DNA of 60,459 nucleotides from Spirochaetota bacterium (GTDB lineage: Bacteria > Spirochaetota > UBA4802 > UBA5550): contig JALOTL010000019.1 in assembly GCA_025457915.1 (NCBI GenBank), forward strand, positions 1 to 60,459, written 5' to 3'. The notes under the pieces were generated by a model. That model had not been told where the DNA came from. It was given only the letters and a program-made list of their open reading frames with translations, and did not search any database. Position 1 is the first letter of the stretch. Each line of letters opens with the position of its first letter. A program made the position numbers and the translations under genes. Of this stretch, positions 1 to 8,026 are shown piece after piece.

Positions 1-46
1 CTTTGTTCTGATCGGATAATAATCCGAAACCGTAGAGAACACAAAG
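1..46. other. imperfect hairpin at window edge
   Basis: The first 46 bases form a two-level stem: CTTTGT at 1-6 pairs with ACAAAG at 41-46, and inside it CGGAT (13-17) pairs with ATCCG (22-26) around a 4-base loop. No long T run follows. It lies just 3' of the SieB-like gene and could be a terminator for that minus-strand operon or part of a feature cut by the window edge. Bases 47-120 hold nothing I recognise. Confidence 0.3.
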
Positions 47-120
47 AAAACTTTATCAATCTAACCTCCGCTTGCTTTTATCATAACACCACTGTACATT
101 TTTTCAATTATAAAATAATG

Positions 121-666
121 TTACATTGACATCCAAGTACGCCTTTCATAGTTTTCAAATGTTTTTATAACAGTAACATCATCTAAATCAACTATTATAT
201 TCTTATTACGATTAATATATTTCCATACAAAATCGGGAATTGAAAATGGAAATGCAGTCTTATCTCCTTGATTTGCATGAACAAGTAATCCTTTACTGCA
301 CAAAGCATTTGCACCTCTATCTATCATTGATAAATATATAGTACGTTGTCCTTTCCATAAGCAATATGATAGTATAAAGATTTCCTCTTGCGATAAACCC
401 TCTAATGATTGTAATACTCTCCTTTTATATCGAAAACTATATAATTGTTGTATTATAATTAATATAAACCATAAAGAGAAAGAACAAATAGAACAGATTG
501 ATATCCATCCTCGATATTTAATCATAAAAGAATTTAATCCGAAAAAATCGATAACAGAGATAGGTAAAAGAATAATTATACTACTAGCAAAAAATATTCC
601 AAACAACGTGGTTTTATTAACAAAAATATTTTTAATTATTTCCCAAATTGTCTTTATAGGATCCAT
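121..666 (-). CDS. SieB-like superinfection exclusion membrane protein
   Basis: A 181-residue protein with two N-terminal membrane segments (about residues 21-44 and 54-78), then a basic stretch (YKRRV) and a soluble C-terminal half. This layout and the sequence style match the superinfection-exclusion B (SieB) family, prophage-encoded inner-membrane proteins that abort growth of superinfecting phage. The start codon overlaps the end of the DUF2188 gene by 13 bases, so it is the last gene of the minus-strand cassette that begins at 2449. It is more AT-rich than the metabolic genes further on, which fits horizontal transfer. The family call rests on pattern memory; a generic two-TM protein is the alternative. 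Confidence 0.55.
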   Translation of the reverse strand: MDPIKTIWEIIKNIFVNKTTLFGIFFASSIIILLPISVIDFFGLNSFMIKYRGWISICSICSFSLWFILIIIQQLYSFRYKRRVLQSLEGLSQEEIFILSYCLWKGQRTIYLSMIDRGANALCSKGLLVHANQGDKTAFPFSIPDFVWKYINRNKNIIVDLDDVTVIKTFENYERRTWMSM

Positions 667-899
667 TGTGTTATCCCCTTGGGCGGATACGGATCATTCC
701 CATGGCTATCGGATTGAGAAATTTTTCCATTCTTATTATGGATCACCAATTCTGATCCCTGGTTCTGACTGATCTTTCGAGCAATAACGATTGCCTGTGT
801 CTTCGTTTCGGCATGAGCAGAAGCGCGATCAGCTCCACCTTTCTTAATGTTCCACCCTCCATTGGAAGCAGGAACTACATGATGTGATTTGCGTGCCAT
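654..899 (-). CDS. DUF2188 family small protein
   Basis: An 81-residue basic protein beginning MARKSHHVVPASNGGW and containing the alternating Gly/Lys/Ala pattern and QAIVIARKIS helix typical of DUF2188. These are small proteins of unknown biochemical role, often found near mobile and defence genes. I start it at the ATG at 899 because an AGAGG ribosome site lies just upstream; the frame is open a few codons further but has no ribosome site there. It sits 21 bases after the PIN gene and overlaps the SieB-like gene, so all are probably co-transcribed. The function is unknown; it may simply be an accessory of the neighbouring toxin or exclusion genes. Confidence 0.7.
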   Translation of the reverse strand: MARKSHHVVPASNGGWNIKKGGADRASAHAETKTQAIVIARKISQNQGSELVIHNKNGKISQSDSHGNDPYPPKGITQWIL

Positions 900-920
900 A
901 TTGTACCTCTTGATTTGCAA

Positions 921-1406
921 TTATTTCAACCTATGAGCAAACTCATCCTCCGGCAACCACCGGTTAATGTCCTTGAGTTTCAAAAGTTTCTGGTTGTATT
1001 CCCTTTTATCAAGGACCTTCTGTTTCAACATTTCATCGAAAACCCAGAATATACCCCTTACTTCGATATCATCGTTCTGCGTGACCATCCTGAGTTTGCG
1101 ATCCCCGGTTAAAAGAACCGCATTCATGCTTTTTACGGCATGAAGTATGGTGCAATCGGCATACGATAATCCGTTATTCACAGCGAGCAACCTTTCAACC
1201 AGATCATCGTCTTCAACGCTCAAATGATAGATTGAAAGCCCGCCGGCGCGTACATGTTTCAACAAGACCTTCTGCTGATCATCGTTACATTCATCAAGAA
1301 CCGCCTGTGTTGTGAGTATTTCACACGCAAGTTTGAAAAAACCATCGGCCGTTTCGGTCTTTAATAGATCGATCAGGATGTTCGCATCTGTGATTAGTAC
1401 CTTCAT
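921..1406 (-). CDS. PIN-domain ribonuclease (probable toxin)
   Basis: A 161-residue PIN-fold protein. The expected acidic metal-binding residues are present: D7 in the opening strand (ITDANILIDLL), E39 (VLDEC), D84 (SYADCTI) and D102 (TGDRKL). PIN proteins in such contexts are Mg-dependent RNases, usually toxins of toxin-antitoxin pairs. Its start overlaps the stop of the upstream XRE-ImmA/IrrE gene by four bases (ATGA), so the two are translationally coupled. The partner is not a classical VapB but a large regulator-protease, so the pairing resembles XRE-COG2856/PIN modules. Toxin activity is inferred from family and context. Confidence 0.8.
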   Translation of the reverse strand: MKVLITDANILIDLLKTETADGFFKLACEILTTQAVLDECNDDQQKVLLKHVRAGGLSIYHLSVEDDDLVERLLAVNNGLSYADCTILHAVKSMNAVLLTGDRKLRMVTQNDDIEVRGIFWVFDEMLKQKVLDKREYNQKLLKLKDINRWLPEDEFAHRLK

Positions 1407-2449
1407 CCGACCGCAACGATCTCCTCCCTGAAATCGGCCAAACTCTTATTCGTCAATGACGCGGCCTTACTCATGGATATAACACCCTCGGAGATCGCCT
1501 TGAAGATGAGACGGTTGAAACGCTGCGGAAGTTCCTTGCCGCAAAATACGAAAAACTCCTCTTTCCTCTTCCCCGAGGAACTGAGCCAGATGCTGAAATC
1601 CCGGTGGGTGGGCTCGGAAATAATCCCGAGAACAAAAGCACGATACATGATCGCCTGGACCGAGATGCCGAAATTTTCATCGATCAGTTGAAGTTCGTTC
1701 AGGGTGACGGAGGTCCTTTTTTCACCGAACCACTCAAGGAAGGAACTCTCGGGAACAAGAAAGGCGCCGGCGAAATTGTTGCAAAACCGTTCCTGGGCCT
1801 TGTCTTCATAGGAAGAGAGGTCCAAAAGAAGATGGGCGAGCTCATGCAGTGCGGTAAAACGCTTCCGCTGGACAACGGCATTCTTATTGAGGACCACGAC
1901 AGGGATACCCTTGACCCATGAAGACATGCCGCTGAATGACTGGTCGGCATCCACTTCAAAGACCTTGACGCGCTTCTCTTCAAGCATTTCAACAACGCTG
2001 GGGATGGGGGCCATGCCGAGGCCCCACGCGGTACGAATTTCCCTGGAAACCCTTTCGATATCGGTATCATTGCTGATACGCGGATTTGACAGCGGCTTGA
2101 TAAATTCCGATTGGATATTAAGAAGCGATTCAAGCTCAAGATAGCGTTCAAGAAAATCGCAGCATTCACCCTTGATGCGGTCGATATCGCGCTTTGAAAG
2201 CCGGGAATGTTTACGGAAATCAATGTCATTCAATACGACGGAGGAGGTGCGGTAAAAATAATCCATGGGCACATTAAGAGCCCTCGCGAGCTGAAGGAGA
2301 ATCGCACTGGATGGACGAACCTTGCCCTTTTCATATTTATTGATGGCCTGCCTGGTTATCCCGGACTCAATCCTATCCGACAAATCCTGTAATGACAGGC
2401 CAGCCATTTTGCGTGCCGAAACGAGCCTTTCAGCTAAATTTGCTGACAT
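1403..2449 (-). CDS. XRE regulator fused to ImmA/IrrE metallopeptidase
   Basis: A 348-residue protein with an N-terminal Cro/CI-type helix-turn-helix (about residues 5-65) and a central-to-C-terminal ImmA/IrrE zinc peptidase domain. The zinc motif is H202-E-L-A-H206, with E220 in the following helix as a likely third ligand. Proteins of this class repress a mobile element or toxin operon and cleave a regulator on a signal, as ImmA does for ICEBs1. It is the first gene of a four-gene operon and is coupled to the PIN toxin by an ATGA overlap, which suggests it is the antitoxin and autoregulator. The start is supported by AGGAGG at 2458-2463, eight bases upstream. The N-terminal domain probably binds the inverted repeat over its own promoter. 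Confidence 0.88.
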   Translation of the reverse strand: MSANLAERLVSARKMAGLSLQDLSDRIESGITRQAINKYEKGKVRPSSAILLQLARALNVPMDYFYRTSSVVLNDIDFRKHSRLSKRDIDRIKGECCDFLERYLELESLLNIQSEFIKPLSNPRISNDTDIERVSREIRTAWGLGMAPIPSVVEMLEEKRVKVFEVDADQSFSGMSSWVKGIPVVVLNKNAVVQRKRFTALHELAHLLLDLSSYEDKAQERFCNNFAGAFLVPESSFLEWFGEKRTSVTLNELQLIDENFGISVQAIMYRAFVLGIISEPTHRDFSIWLSSSGKRKEEFFVFCGKELPQRFNRLIFKAISEGVISMSKAASLTNKSLADFREEIVAVG

Positions 2450-2467
2450 AGCAGGTACCTCCTACTG

Positions 2468-2503
2468 GTTGACAATATACCGATTTTTATGATATATGTC
2501 AAC
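2468..2503 (-). promoter_or_regulatory. promoter with overlapping operator for the XRE-PIN cassette
   Basis: Reading the minus strand there is TTGACA (2502-2497), 17 bases, then TATATT (2479-2474), a near-consensus housekeeping promoter. The same stretch is an inverted repeat: GTTGACATATA (2503-2493) against TATATTGTCAAC (2479-2468), perfect except for one extra base. A repressor dimer bound here would cover both promoter boxes, so autoregulation by the XRE protein is likely. Confidence 0.75.
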
Positions 2504-2794
2504 TATTAATTCACAATTATTTAAGGGGTGGGGGTATGACGTCACATTTAATTAATTGATACGTTTTCAACATCCGCTGAAAAGACCATTAAAACTGAAA
2601 AAAAATACAGTTTATATTCTACACTGAAATCCTTTTTCATTGTCAGCATTAATGCGGATAAAAGTATGTGAAAAGTTCCGGGATAATAATGTCTTCGAAC
2701 CGGGAAGCGATGAATAAATAATGTCGTTGAAATAAAAACGGGTTTATACGACGGTACCGGTACCTGAATAAACCAATGGAATCGGATTAAGGAC

Positions 2795-3476
2795 ATGGAT
2801 AGAAAAAAAATAATACTGAGAGTGTCCGTGGCGCTGAACGCCGTGCTTGTCATCCTGGCCGCTTATCTGTTCATAAGCAGATATATTCTCGAGCGCCGCG
2901 TGTCCGCCTATGAAAAGATCCAGTTCAACTATTTCAACGGAGCTGTTTAAAGTGCTTGAGCGCAGAAGCGCGGACACCGTGTTCCTCGGAGACAGCCTCA
3001 CTGATGTGTGCGAGTGGGAGGACCTGTTCAACGATCCCGGCATAGCCAACAGGGCCGTTGGTGGAGCGGTCACAACCGACATGATGGACGTCGTCGCCGT
3101 CGTGGTCCCGATGAGGCCTAAAAGGATTTTCATAATGGTCGGGGGAAACGATTTCGTGCGGGGATATGATTCCGCCGCGGTCGTAGCCAATTACGGGAAG
3201 CTCGTGGACGTCATAAGGAAGTCTCTGCCCGGGACGAAGATATACATACAGGCGAACCTGCCCACGAGGATCGCGCCCCTGAACGAGAAGCTTGACCTGC
3301 TCAGGAAAGAGATAAGAAAAATGGCGGACGGCAGGATGGTTTTCTACGTTGATCTCCATCCGCTCTTCAGCGACGGATTTTCCATGCTGAAAAAAGAGCT
3401 CACCTACGACGGCATCCATCTGACCGGCGAGGGATACCTCGTCTGGAAGAAGGCGCTCCTTCCGTATATGCGGTAG
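2795..3476 (+). pseudogene. membrane-anchored SGNH/GDSL esterase with a frameshift
   Basis: The frame opening at ATG 2795 (AAGG just upstream) encodes a basic start and one membrane segment, then reads YFNGAV and stops at 2948. The +1 frame continues from about 2940 with ELFKVLERR and a complete SGNH hydrolase. It has the block I serine in FLGDSLTD, the block II glycine in NRAVGG, the block III asparagine in VGGNDF, and Asp/His in DGIHLTGEG near the end. The two halves join naturally if one base is surplus near 2936-2942. So this is either a recently inactivated gene, a sequencing error, or a hydrolase starting internally (ATG 2910, without a good ribosome site). The product would be an anchored esterase or lipase-like enzyme acting outside the cytoplasm; its substrate is unknown. 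Confidence 0.7.
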
Positions 3477-3515
3477 CAGACCGCGGAGATCAAATATTAT
3501 AACAGGGAGTGAAGC

Positions 3516-3902
3516 ATGGCATATGTATTAATCGCAGCCTCGGCCGCTGTAGCGGCTTTGATAACGGCTGTTTATTTTATCAGAAGAAGGAAGGCCGTTT
3601 CATGGATGAAAAGAACCAGGGAATCAGCCGGGAGGGAGAACAGGGCCTTTTTCGCGAATGCTTCGATCATAAAGTCAGAAGCCGGCATCCCGGAGCAGGG
3701 CGGCGGGACTGCCAGGGTAAAGCTCCTGCTGAATATATTATCCGATCCGGATAAGCCGTACACCGCCTCGACCGTATGGCTCGTGGACATCACCGCGATC
3801 GATTACCTGAAACAGGGCGGCGAAATATCCGTGAAGATTGATGCTGATGATCCGAAGATCATTTATCCCGGAGCGTCATGGGCGAGATACGTGATGGTGT
3901 GA
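3516..3902 (+). CDS. small single-pass membrane protein of unknown function
   Basis: A 128-residue protein with one N-terminal membrane segment (about residues 2-22, followed by RRRK, so the C-terminus is probably cytoplasmic). A soluble domain of about 60 residues ends in a beta-rich pattern (VKIDADDPKIIYPGASWARY). I do not recognise the family. The start is supported by GGGAGTG eight bases upstream. It follows the SGNH gene by 39 bases on the same strand and may share its transcript. Confidence 0.7.
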   Translation: MAYVLIAASAAVAALITAVYFIRRRKAVSWMKRTRESAGRENRAFFANASIIKSEAGIPEQGGGTARVKLLLNILSDPDKPYTASTVWLVDITAIDYLKQGGEISVKIDADDPKIIYPGASWARYVMV

Positions 3903-4003
3903 GGACCGCGTTTTTGAAGACAGATAGACCCGGCCTGAATTGAACCCCGTTACCGCAGTTAATAATCTTCCCCCATCCAGTGGAAAAAATTTTAAAAATT
4001 TTC

Positions 4004-4031
4004 TTGCAATATGCAACGTTGCACGTTACAT
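4004..4031 (+). promoter_or_regulatory. promoter/operator of the HigA-like gene
   Basis: TTGCAA (4004-4009) and TTACAT (4026-4031) are 16 bases apart and read toward the HigA-like gene. Between them lies a perfect 12-base palindrome, TGCAACGTTGCA (4012-4023). A palindrome placed between the promoter boxes is the expected position for autorepression by a HigA-type dimer. Confidence 0.55.
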
Positions 4032-4054
4032 GACAGGCAAATTATGGAAGACTC

Positions 4055-4411
4055 ATGATGCGGAAGGTGCTTGAAAAAACCAGCAGCAAGGCCGGAAATG
4101 ACGGCAGCGGGCCGAGCCCCAGGCATCCGGGAGAGATTTTAAAGACCGAATTTTTAGAGCCGCTGGGGATCACCCAGCAGGAGCTTGCCGATTATCTGGG
4201 AATAACCCGGGTGCGCGTCAACGAAGTTCTCCTCGGTAAAAGGGCCATTACGCCCGATACGGCGATCAGGCTGGCGCGGTTTTTTAATACAACGGTAAAA
4301 TACTGGCTGGGCATGCAGACCGACCTCGATCTGTGGGAAGCGAAAAAAAACAATGAAGAGGAATACCGTAAAATAATACCCCTGGAAGAACTCAAAAAAA
4401 CACAGGGATAA
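4055..4411 (+). CDS. HigA-family XRE regulator (orphan antitoxin)
   Basis: A 118-residue protein with the HigA signature: PGEILKTEFLEPLGITQQEL, then a helix-turn-helix around residues 40-80 (LADYLGITRVRVNEVLLGKR) and the TAIRLARFFNTTVKYWLGMQ helix. HigA proteins bind DNA and neutralise HigB mRNA interferases. HigB normally lies just upstream, but only about 150 bases separate this gene from its neighbour, too little for a HigB, and the downstream gene is not a toxin. It is therefore a solitary regulator, possibly controlling the EIIA-like gene 23 bases downstream and perhaps the complex operon beyond it. Either of two adjacent ATGs (4055, 4058) could be the start. Confidence 0.8.
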   Translation: MMRKVLEKTSSKAGNDGSGPSPRHPGEILKTEFLEPLGITQQELADYLGITRVRVNEVLLGKRAITPDTAIRLARFFNTTVKYWLGMQTDLDLWEAKKNNEEEYRKIIPLEELKKTQG

Positions 4412-4434
4412 ACTGATATAACAAGAGGACCTCA

Positions 4435-5109
4435 ATGGATTTAAAAATGAAGGACATCACCGATCTGTTCGACGTACCGGAGAAGACCATCGTTCAATGG
4501 ATCACCGAAAAAAAGATGCCGTCATACAAGATCAAAAACCAGTATTATTTCAACAAGGCCGAGGTGAACGAGTGGATACTGAGAAACAACATAGCCGTTT
4601 CCGAAAAGATACTCGACCTCACCCTGACGAACAGGCCCGTATCGCTTATTGACCTCATAAAAAAGGGGGACGTCCATTACGGCATCGGGGGAACGACCGT
4701 GCGGGAAGTCATCGATGACGTTGTGGACACTATCCCGATACCGAAAAGCGCCGACAGGGACACGGTCCGCGCGTCCCTCCTGAAGCGCGAGGAAATGATG
4801 ACCACTGCGGTCGGAAGGGGCATAGCCCTGCCGCATCCCCGCAACCCGATCATATCGGACATAGATGACGAATCGGTTTCGATATGCTTTTTGAAAAACC
4901 CGATCGATTACGGCGCGCTTGACGGCCAGCCGGTGCAGGTGCTCTTCATCATCATTTCGTCGAATTCAAAGCGGCACCTGGAAATCCTGTCTAAAATATC
5001 CTTTCTCTGCAAACAGGACGATTTTCTTAAAACACTCAAGGACAAGCCGCAGAAAGAGGTGTTCCTCTATTATATAGAGCGCGTTGAAAAGGAATGGGGG
5101 GCCAGGTAA
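4435..5109 (+). CDS. PTS EIIA (PtsN/fructose type) with N-terminal HTH
   Basis: A 224-residue two-domain protein. Residues 1-55 form an excisionase/MerR-like helix-turn-helix (DITDLFDVPEKTIVQWITEKK). Residues about 65-222 are a PTS EIIA domain of the mannitol/fructose/nitrogen class with the phospho-acceptor motif GIALPHPR (H134). Such proteins are regulatory rather than transport components, switching with phosphorylation state and so with energy or carbon status. The gene ends three bases before the membrane complex operon that starts at 5113, so it is probably co-transcribed with it. Control of that complex is inference from position. AGAGG precedes the start. Confidence 0.85.
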   Translation: MDLKMKDITDLFDVPEKTIVQWITEKKMPSYKIKNQYYFNKAEVNEWILRNNIAVSEKILDLTLTNRPVSLIDLIKKGDVHYGIGGTTVREVIDDVVDTIPIPKSADRDTVRASLLKREEMMTTAVGRGIALPHPRNPIISDIDDESVSICFLKNPIDYGALDGQPVQVLFIIISSNSKRHLEILSKISFLCKQDDFLKTLKDKPQKEVFLYYIERVEKEWGAR

Positions 5110-5112
5110 AAG

Positions 5113-7104
5113 ATGGAAATGATGGACCTTTTTATTATCGGTATCGGCACCATACTGGCCGGGGGCTTTGTTTCAATGCCACTGCCCGAAAGGATGAAGA
5201 GCTGGGTCGTTGCGTTTTTTACTGGATGCGGAGCCGCTCTGGTCGTCTATGTCTCGGTGATCGCGATGTTCGCGCAGGAGCCCATTTCGTCAGGATACGT
5301 TCTATCGTATCCGGTCGGAACGGTGACGCTGGTCATAGATAAGCTGTCAGCGTTTTTCGCCATGGTCATTTCGGTCATGAGCTTTATCGGGACCGTCTAC
5401 GCCATCGGCTACATGCGCCCTTATTGCGGCAAAAAGAACACGGTAACGTCGCATTTTTTTTTCCTGGCCGTTCTCGTGGCTTCGATGCTCGCCGTAACGG
5501 CCGTCCAGAACGTTGCCGCGTTCCTGATCGCGTGGGAGGTCATGTCGCTCTCATCGTTTTTTCTGGTGGCCTTTGAGAATGAAAGGGAAGAGGTGTACCG
5601 GGCATCTATCAATTATCTTGTCGCCATGCATGTGGGGGTCCTCTTCCTCATCGGCGGGTTCCTTGCGGCAGCGTATAAATCCGGGAGCCTGGACTTCGCT
5701 TCTTTCACGGCGGTTTTCGGGGAGAACCGCAATCTCGCCAATCTGGTGTTCGTCCTCCTCTTCGTCGGGTTCGGCACCAAGGCCGGGTTCATTCCGTTCC
5801 ACACATGGCTTCCGAAGGCCCATCCCGCGGCGCCGAGCCATATCTCCGGCCTCATGTCCGGGATAATGATAAAAACCGGAATATACGGCATACTCCGGGT
5901 CATCACGCTGATCAAAATCCCCGGGGTCGAGATCGCTTACTTCGTTCTGATCATTTCGGTGATATCCGGCATTCTGGGGGTCGCATACGCCATCGCCCAG
6001 CATAATATAAAAAGGCTCCTTGCCTATCACAGCGTCGAGAATATCGGCATCATTGGGATCGGTATCGGTATCGGCATGCTCGGTCTTGCCTGCGGTATCG
6101 CCCCGATCGCCCTTCTCGGATTTGCCGGAGGGATTCTGCATGTGCTCAACCATTCGGTTTTCAAATCGCTCCTTTTCTTCGCGGCGGGCGGCGTATATCA
6201 AAAAACCCACCTCCTGGATATCGAGAAGCTCGGCGGCATCGTCAAATTCATGACCTTTACCTCCGTCGCATTTCTCGTGGGATCGATCGCCATTTCCGGA
6301 CTCCCGCCGTTTAACGGTTTCGTGAGTGAATTCTTCATTTACTGGGGGATGCTCAAGGGCCTGTCGGCCGGGAACACGCTGATTTCAATCGTCATGGTCG
6401 TTTCCTTCGCTTCGCTAGCGTTAATCGGCGCCATGGCGCTTCTCTGCTTCACCAAGGTGTTCGGCGTCGTCTTTCTGGGAAGTCCACGCAGCGATTATCA
6501 CGGGGCCCCTTCGGAGGTCTCGTATACCATGAGGGCCGCCATGGCGGCGCAGATTCTCATCATCGTCCTTATAGGCATTTTCCCGCAATACGCGTTCGCG
6601 GGCATTAGCATTGTGGCGAAGACGTTCATGCCGGGGGGCGGGACCGCGCTTAACGTTTCACCGTATCTTGCGACCCTGGGAGGCATTTCCACGGGGCTCC
6701 TGATTTTTATCGGCATATCCGCCGGGCTCTTTATCATGCGCGGCATACTCCTTCGAAACCGTAGCGTGTACGGGTATAAAACCTGGGACTGCGGATATCA
6801 GGCGGGGAACACCCGGATGCAGTATACGGCGTCATCCTACGCGGCGCCGTTTCTGCGGCTGGTCCGGCCGCTTTTCTCATGGCATGTCCACCTTGAAAAG
6901 CCGCAGGGGCTTTTCCCGAAGGATGCCGGATTTGAAAGCCACGCTGAAGACCGCTTTGAGCGAGGAATCATCGAACCGATCATATCGCTTATTGAACGGT
7001 TCCTGAACGCCTTTACATGGATTCAGAGCGGAAGCACTCAGCAATATATCTTATATGGTTTGATATTCCTTATCGCCATTACTCTCTGGATCATGGTGGT
7101 CTGA
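5113..7104 (+). CDS. HyfB/HycC-type ion-translocating membrane subunit
   Basis: A 663-residue polytopic protein of the NuoL/MrpA antiporter family. The core contains the conserved segments GFGTKAGFIPFHTWLPKAHP and LLAYHSVENIG, with the lysines and charged residues that carry protons or sodium across the membrane. The hydrophilic C-terminal region beginning at DCGYQ is characteristic of the HyfB/HycC branch seen in group-4 hydrogenases and related complexes. It is the first gene of a six-subunit operon and probably the main ion-pumping module. Its stop is one base before the next ATG. Confidence 0.92.
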   Translation: MEMMDLFIIGIGTILAGGFVSMPLPERMKSWVVAFFTGCGAALVVYVSVIAMFAQEPISSGYVLSYPVGTVTLVIDKLSAFFAMVISVMSFIGTVYAIGYMRPYCGKKNTVTSHFFFLAVLVASMLAVTAVQNVAAFLIAWEVMSLSSFFLVAFENEREEVYRASINYLVAMHVGVLFLIGGFLAAAYKSGSLDFASFTAVFGENRNLANLVFVLLFVGFGTKAGFIPFHTWLPKAHPAAPSHISGLMSGIMIKTGIYGILRVITLIKIPGVEIAYFVLIISVISGILGVAYAIAQHNIKRLLAYHSVENIGIIGIGIGIGMLGLACGIAPIALLGFAGGILHVLNHSVFKSLLFFAAGGVYQKTHLLDIEKLGGIVKFMTFTSVAFLVGSIAISGLPPFNGFVSEFFIYWGMLKGLSAGNTLISIVMVVSFASLALIGAMALLCFTKVFGVVFLGSPRSDYHGAPSEVSYTMRAAMAAQILIIVLIGIFPQYAFAGISIVAKTFMPGGGTALNVSPYLATLGGISTGLLIFIGISAGLFIMRGILLRNRSVYGYKTWDCGYQAGNTRMQYTASSYAAPFLRLVRPLFSWHVHLEKPQGLFPKDAGFESHAEDRFERGIIEPIISLIERFLNAFTWIQSGSTQQYILYGLIFLIAITLWIMVV

Positions 7105-7105
7105 C

Positions 7106-8026
7106 ATGCTGGAAACCGTAATCAATATCCTGCTCCTTTTCATTCTCCCCTTTTTTTTCCTGGGGCTTATCAACCGCGTCAAGTCATTCTGGGCCGGGCG
7201 GCAGGGGCCTTCGATTATTCAGCCCTTCCGCGATTTCATCAGGCTCATGAAAAAGGGCGAGGTGATAAGCACGACTTCGTCATTCGTATTCAGGATCGCC
7301 CCCTCGGTGACTTTCGCGTCGGTGATCGCGGCCGGGCTCATCGTGCCACTGGCCGGCGGAAAGGCGGCGCTGTCCTTCGAGATGGATTTCATTCTTTTCG
7401 CCTATCTTCTCGGACTGGGGAAGTTCATGACCGTGGCCGGCGCCATGGATACCGGGTCGAGCTTCGAGGGAATGGGCGCCAGCAGGGAGGTTGCCTTCTC
7501 GGCGCTGGTGGAGCCGGCTTTTTTCGTCATAATCGCTTCGCTGGGCCTGATTTCCGGCGGCCTGTCATTTGAAAAAATATTCACGATAACCCGCGGCGGC
7601 GACATGGCAGTTCTGGTTCTGCCCCTCGGCGTGATCGCGCTCTTCATAATGCTGCTCGTCGAGGGCTGCCGGGTCCCGGTTGACGATCCCAATACGCACC
7701 TCGAGCTTACGATGATTCACGAGGTGATGGTGCTCGACAACTCTGGCCCGGACATGGGATTCATCGTTTACGCGGCCGGCATGAAGATGATCGTCATAGG
7801 CGCGCTCATCGCCAACCTCATCATTCCCAACGGCATCCCGTTCTGGGCGGCGCTGGCCTCCTTCCTCGGGGTGACGGCGGCGCTGGCGGTCGTAATCGGG
7901 ACAATAGAATCGGTAATGGCCCGGCTTCGCATGACGCACGTGCCGCAGTTCCTTCTTTTCATGACCGCTATATCGGTCGTTATCGTTTCAACAGTCGTGC
8001 TCTTTATTTCCGGAGGCATCAAATGA
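7106..8026 (+). CDS. NuoH/HyfC-type membrane anchor subunit
   Basis: A 306-residue protein with about eight membrane helices. It has the NuoH/HycD hallmarks: GRQGPSIIQPFRDFIRL near the N-terminus and the acidic segment EGCRVPVDDPNTHLELTMIH, which lines the quinone or ferredoxin-side cavity and the entry of the proton path in complex I relatives. It joins the soluble electron-transfer arm to the antiporter modules. Its stop overlaps the next start by four bases (ATGA). Confidence 0.93.
   Translation: MLETVINILLLFILPFFFLGLINRVKSFWAGRQGPSIIQPFRDFIRLMKKGEVISTTSSFVFRIAPSVTFASVIAAGLIVPLAGGKAALSFEMDFILFAYLLGLGKFMTVAGAMDTGSSFEGMGASREVAFSALVEPAFFVIIASLGLISGGLSFEKIFTITRGGDMAVLVLPLGVIALFIMLLVEGCRVPVDDPNTHLELTMIHEVMVLDNSGPDMGFIVYAAGMKMIVIGALIANLIIPNGIPFWAALASFLGVTAALAVVIGTIESVMARLRMTHVPQFLLFMTAISVVIVSTVVLFISGGIK

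Noticed and set aside
2753-2764. GGTACCGGTACC palindrome
   Set aside because: Isolated 12-base palindrome with no link to a promoter or repeat family; probably chance.
2548-3190. Long minus-strand open frames over the SGNH gene and its upstream region
   Set aside because: They lack ribosome sites and protein-like composition, and overlap conserved catalytic blocks on the plus strand.
5551-6210. 219-codon minus-strand frame inside the HyfB-like gene
   Set aside because: Shadow of the plus-strand antiporter gene; charge-rich, low-complexity translation with no family resemblance.
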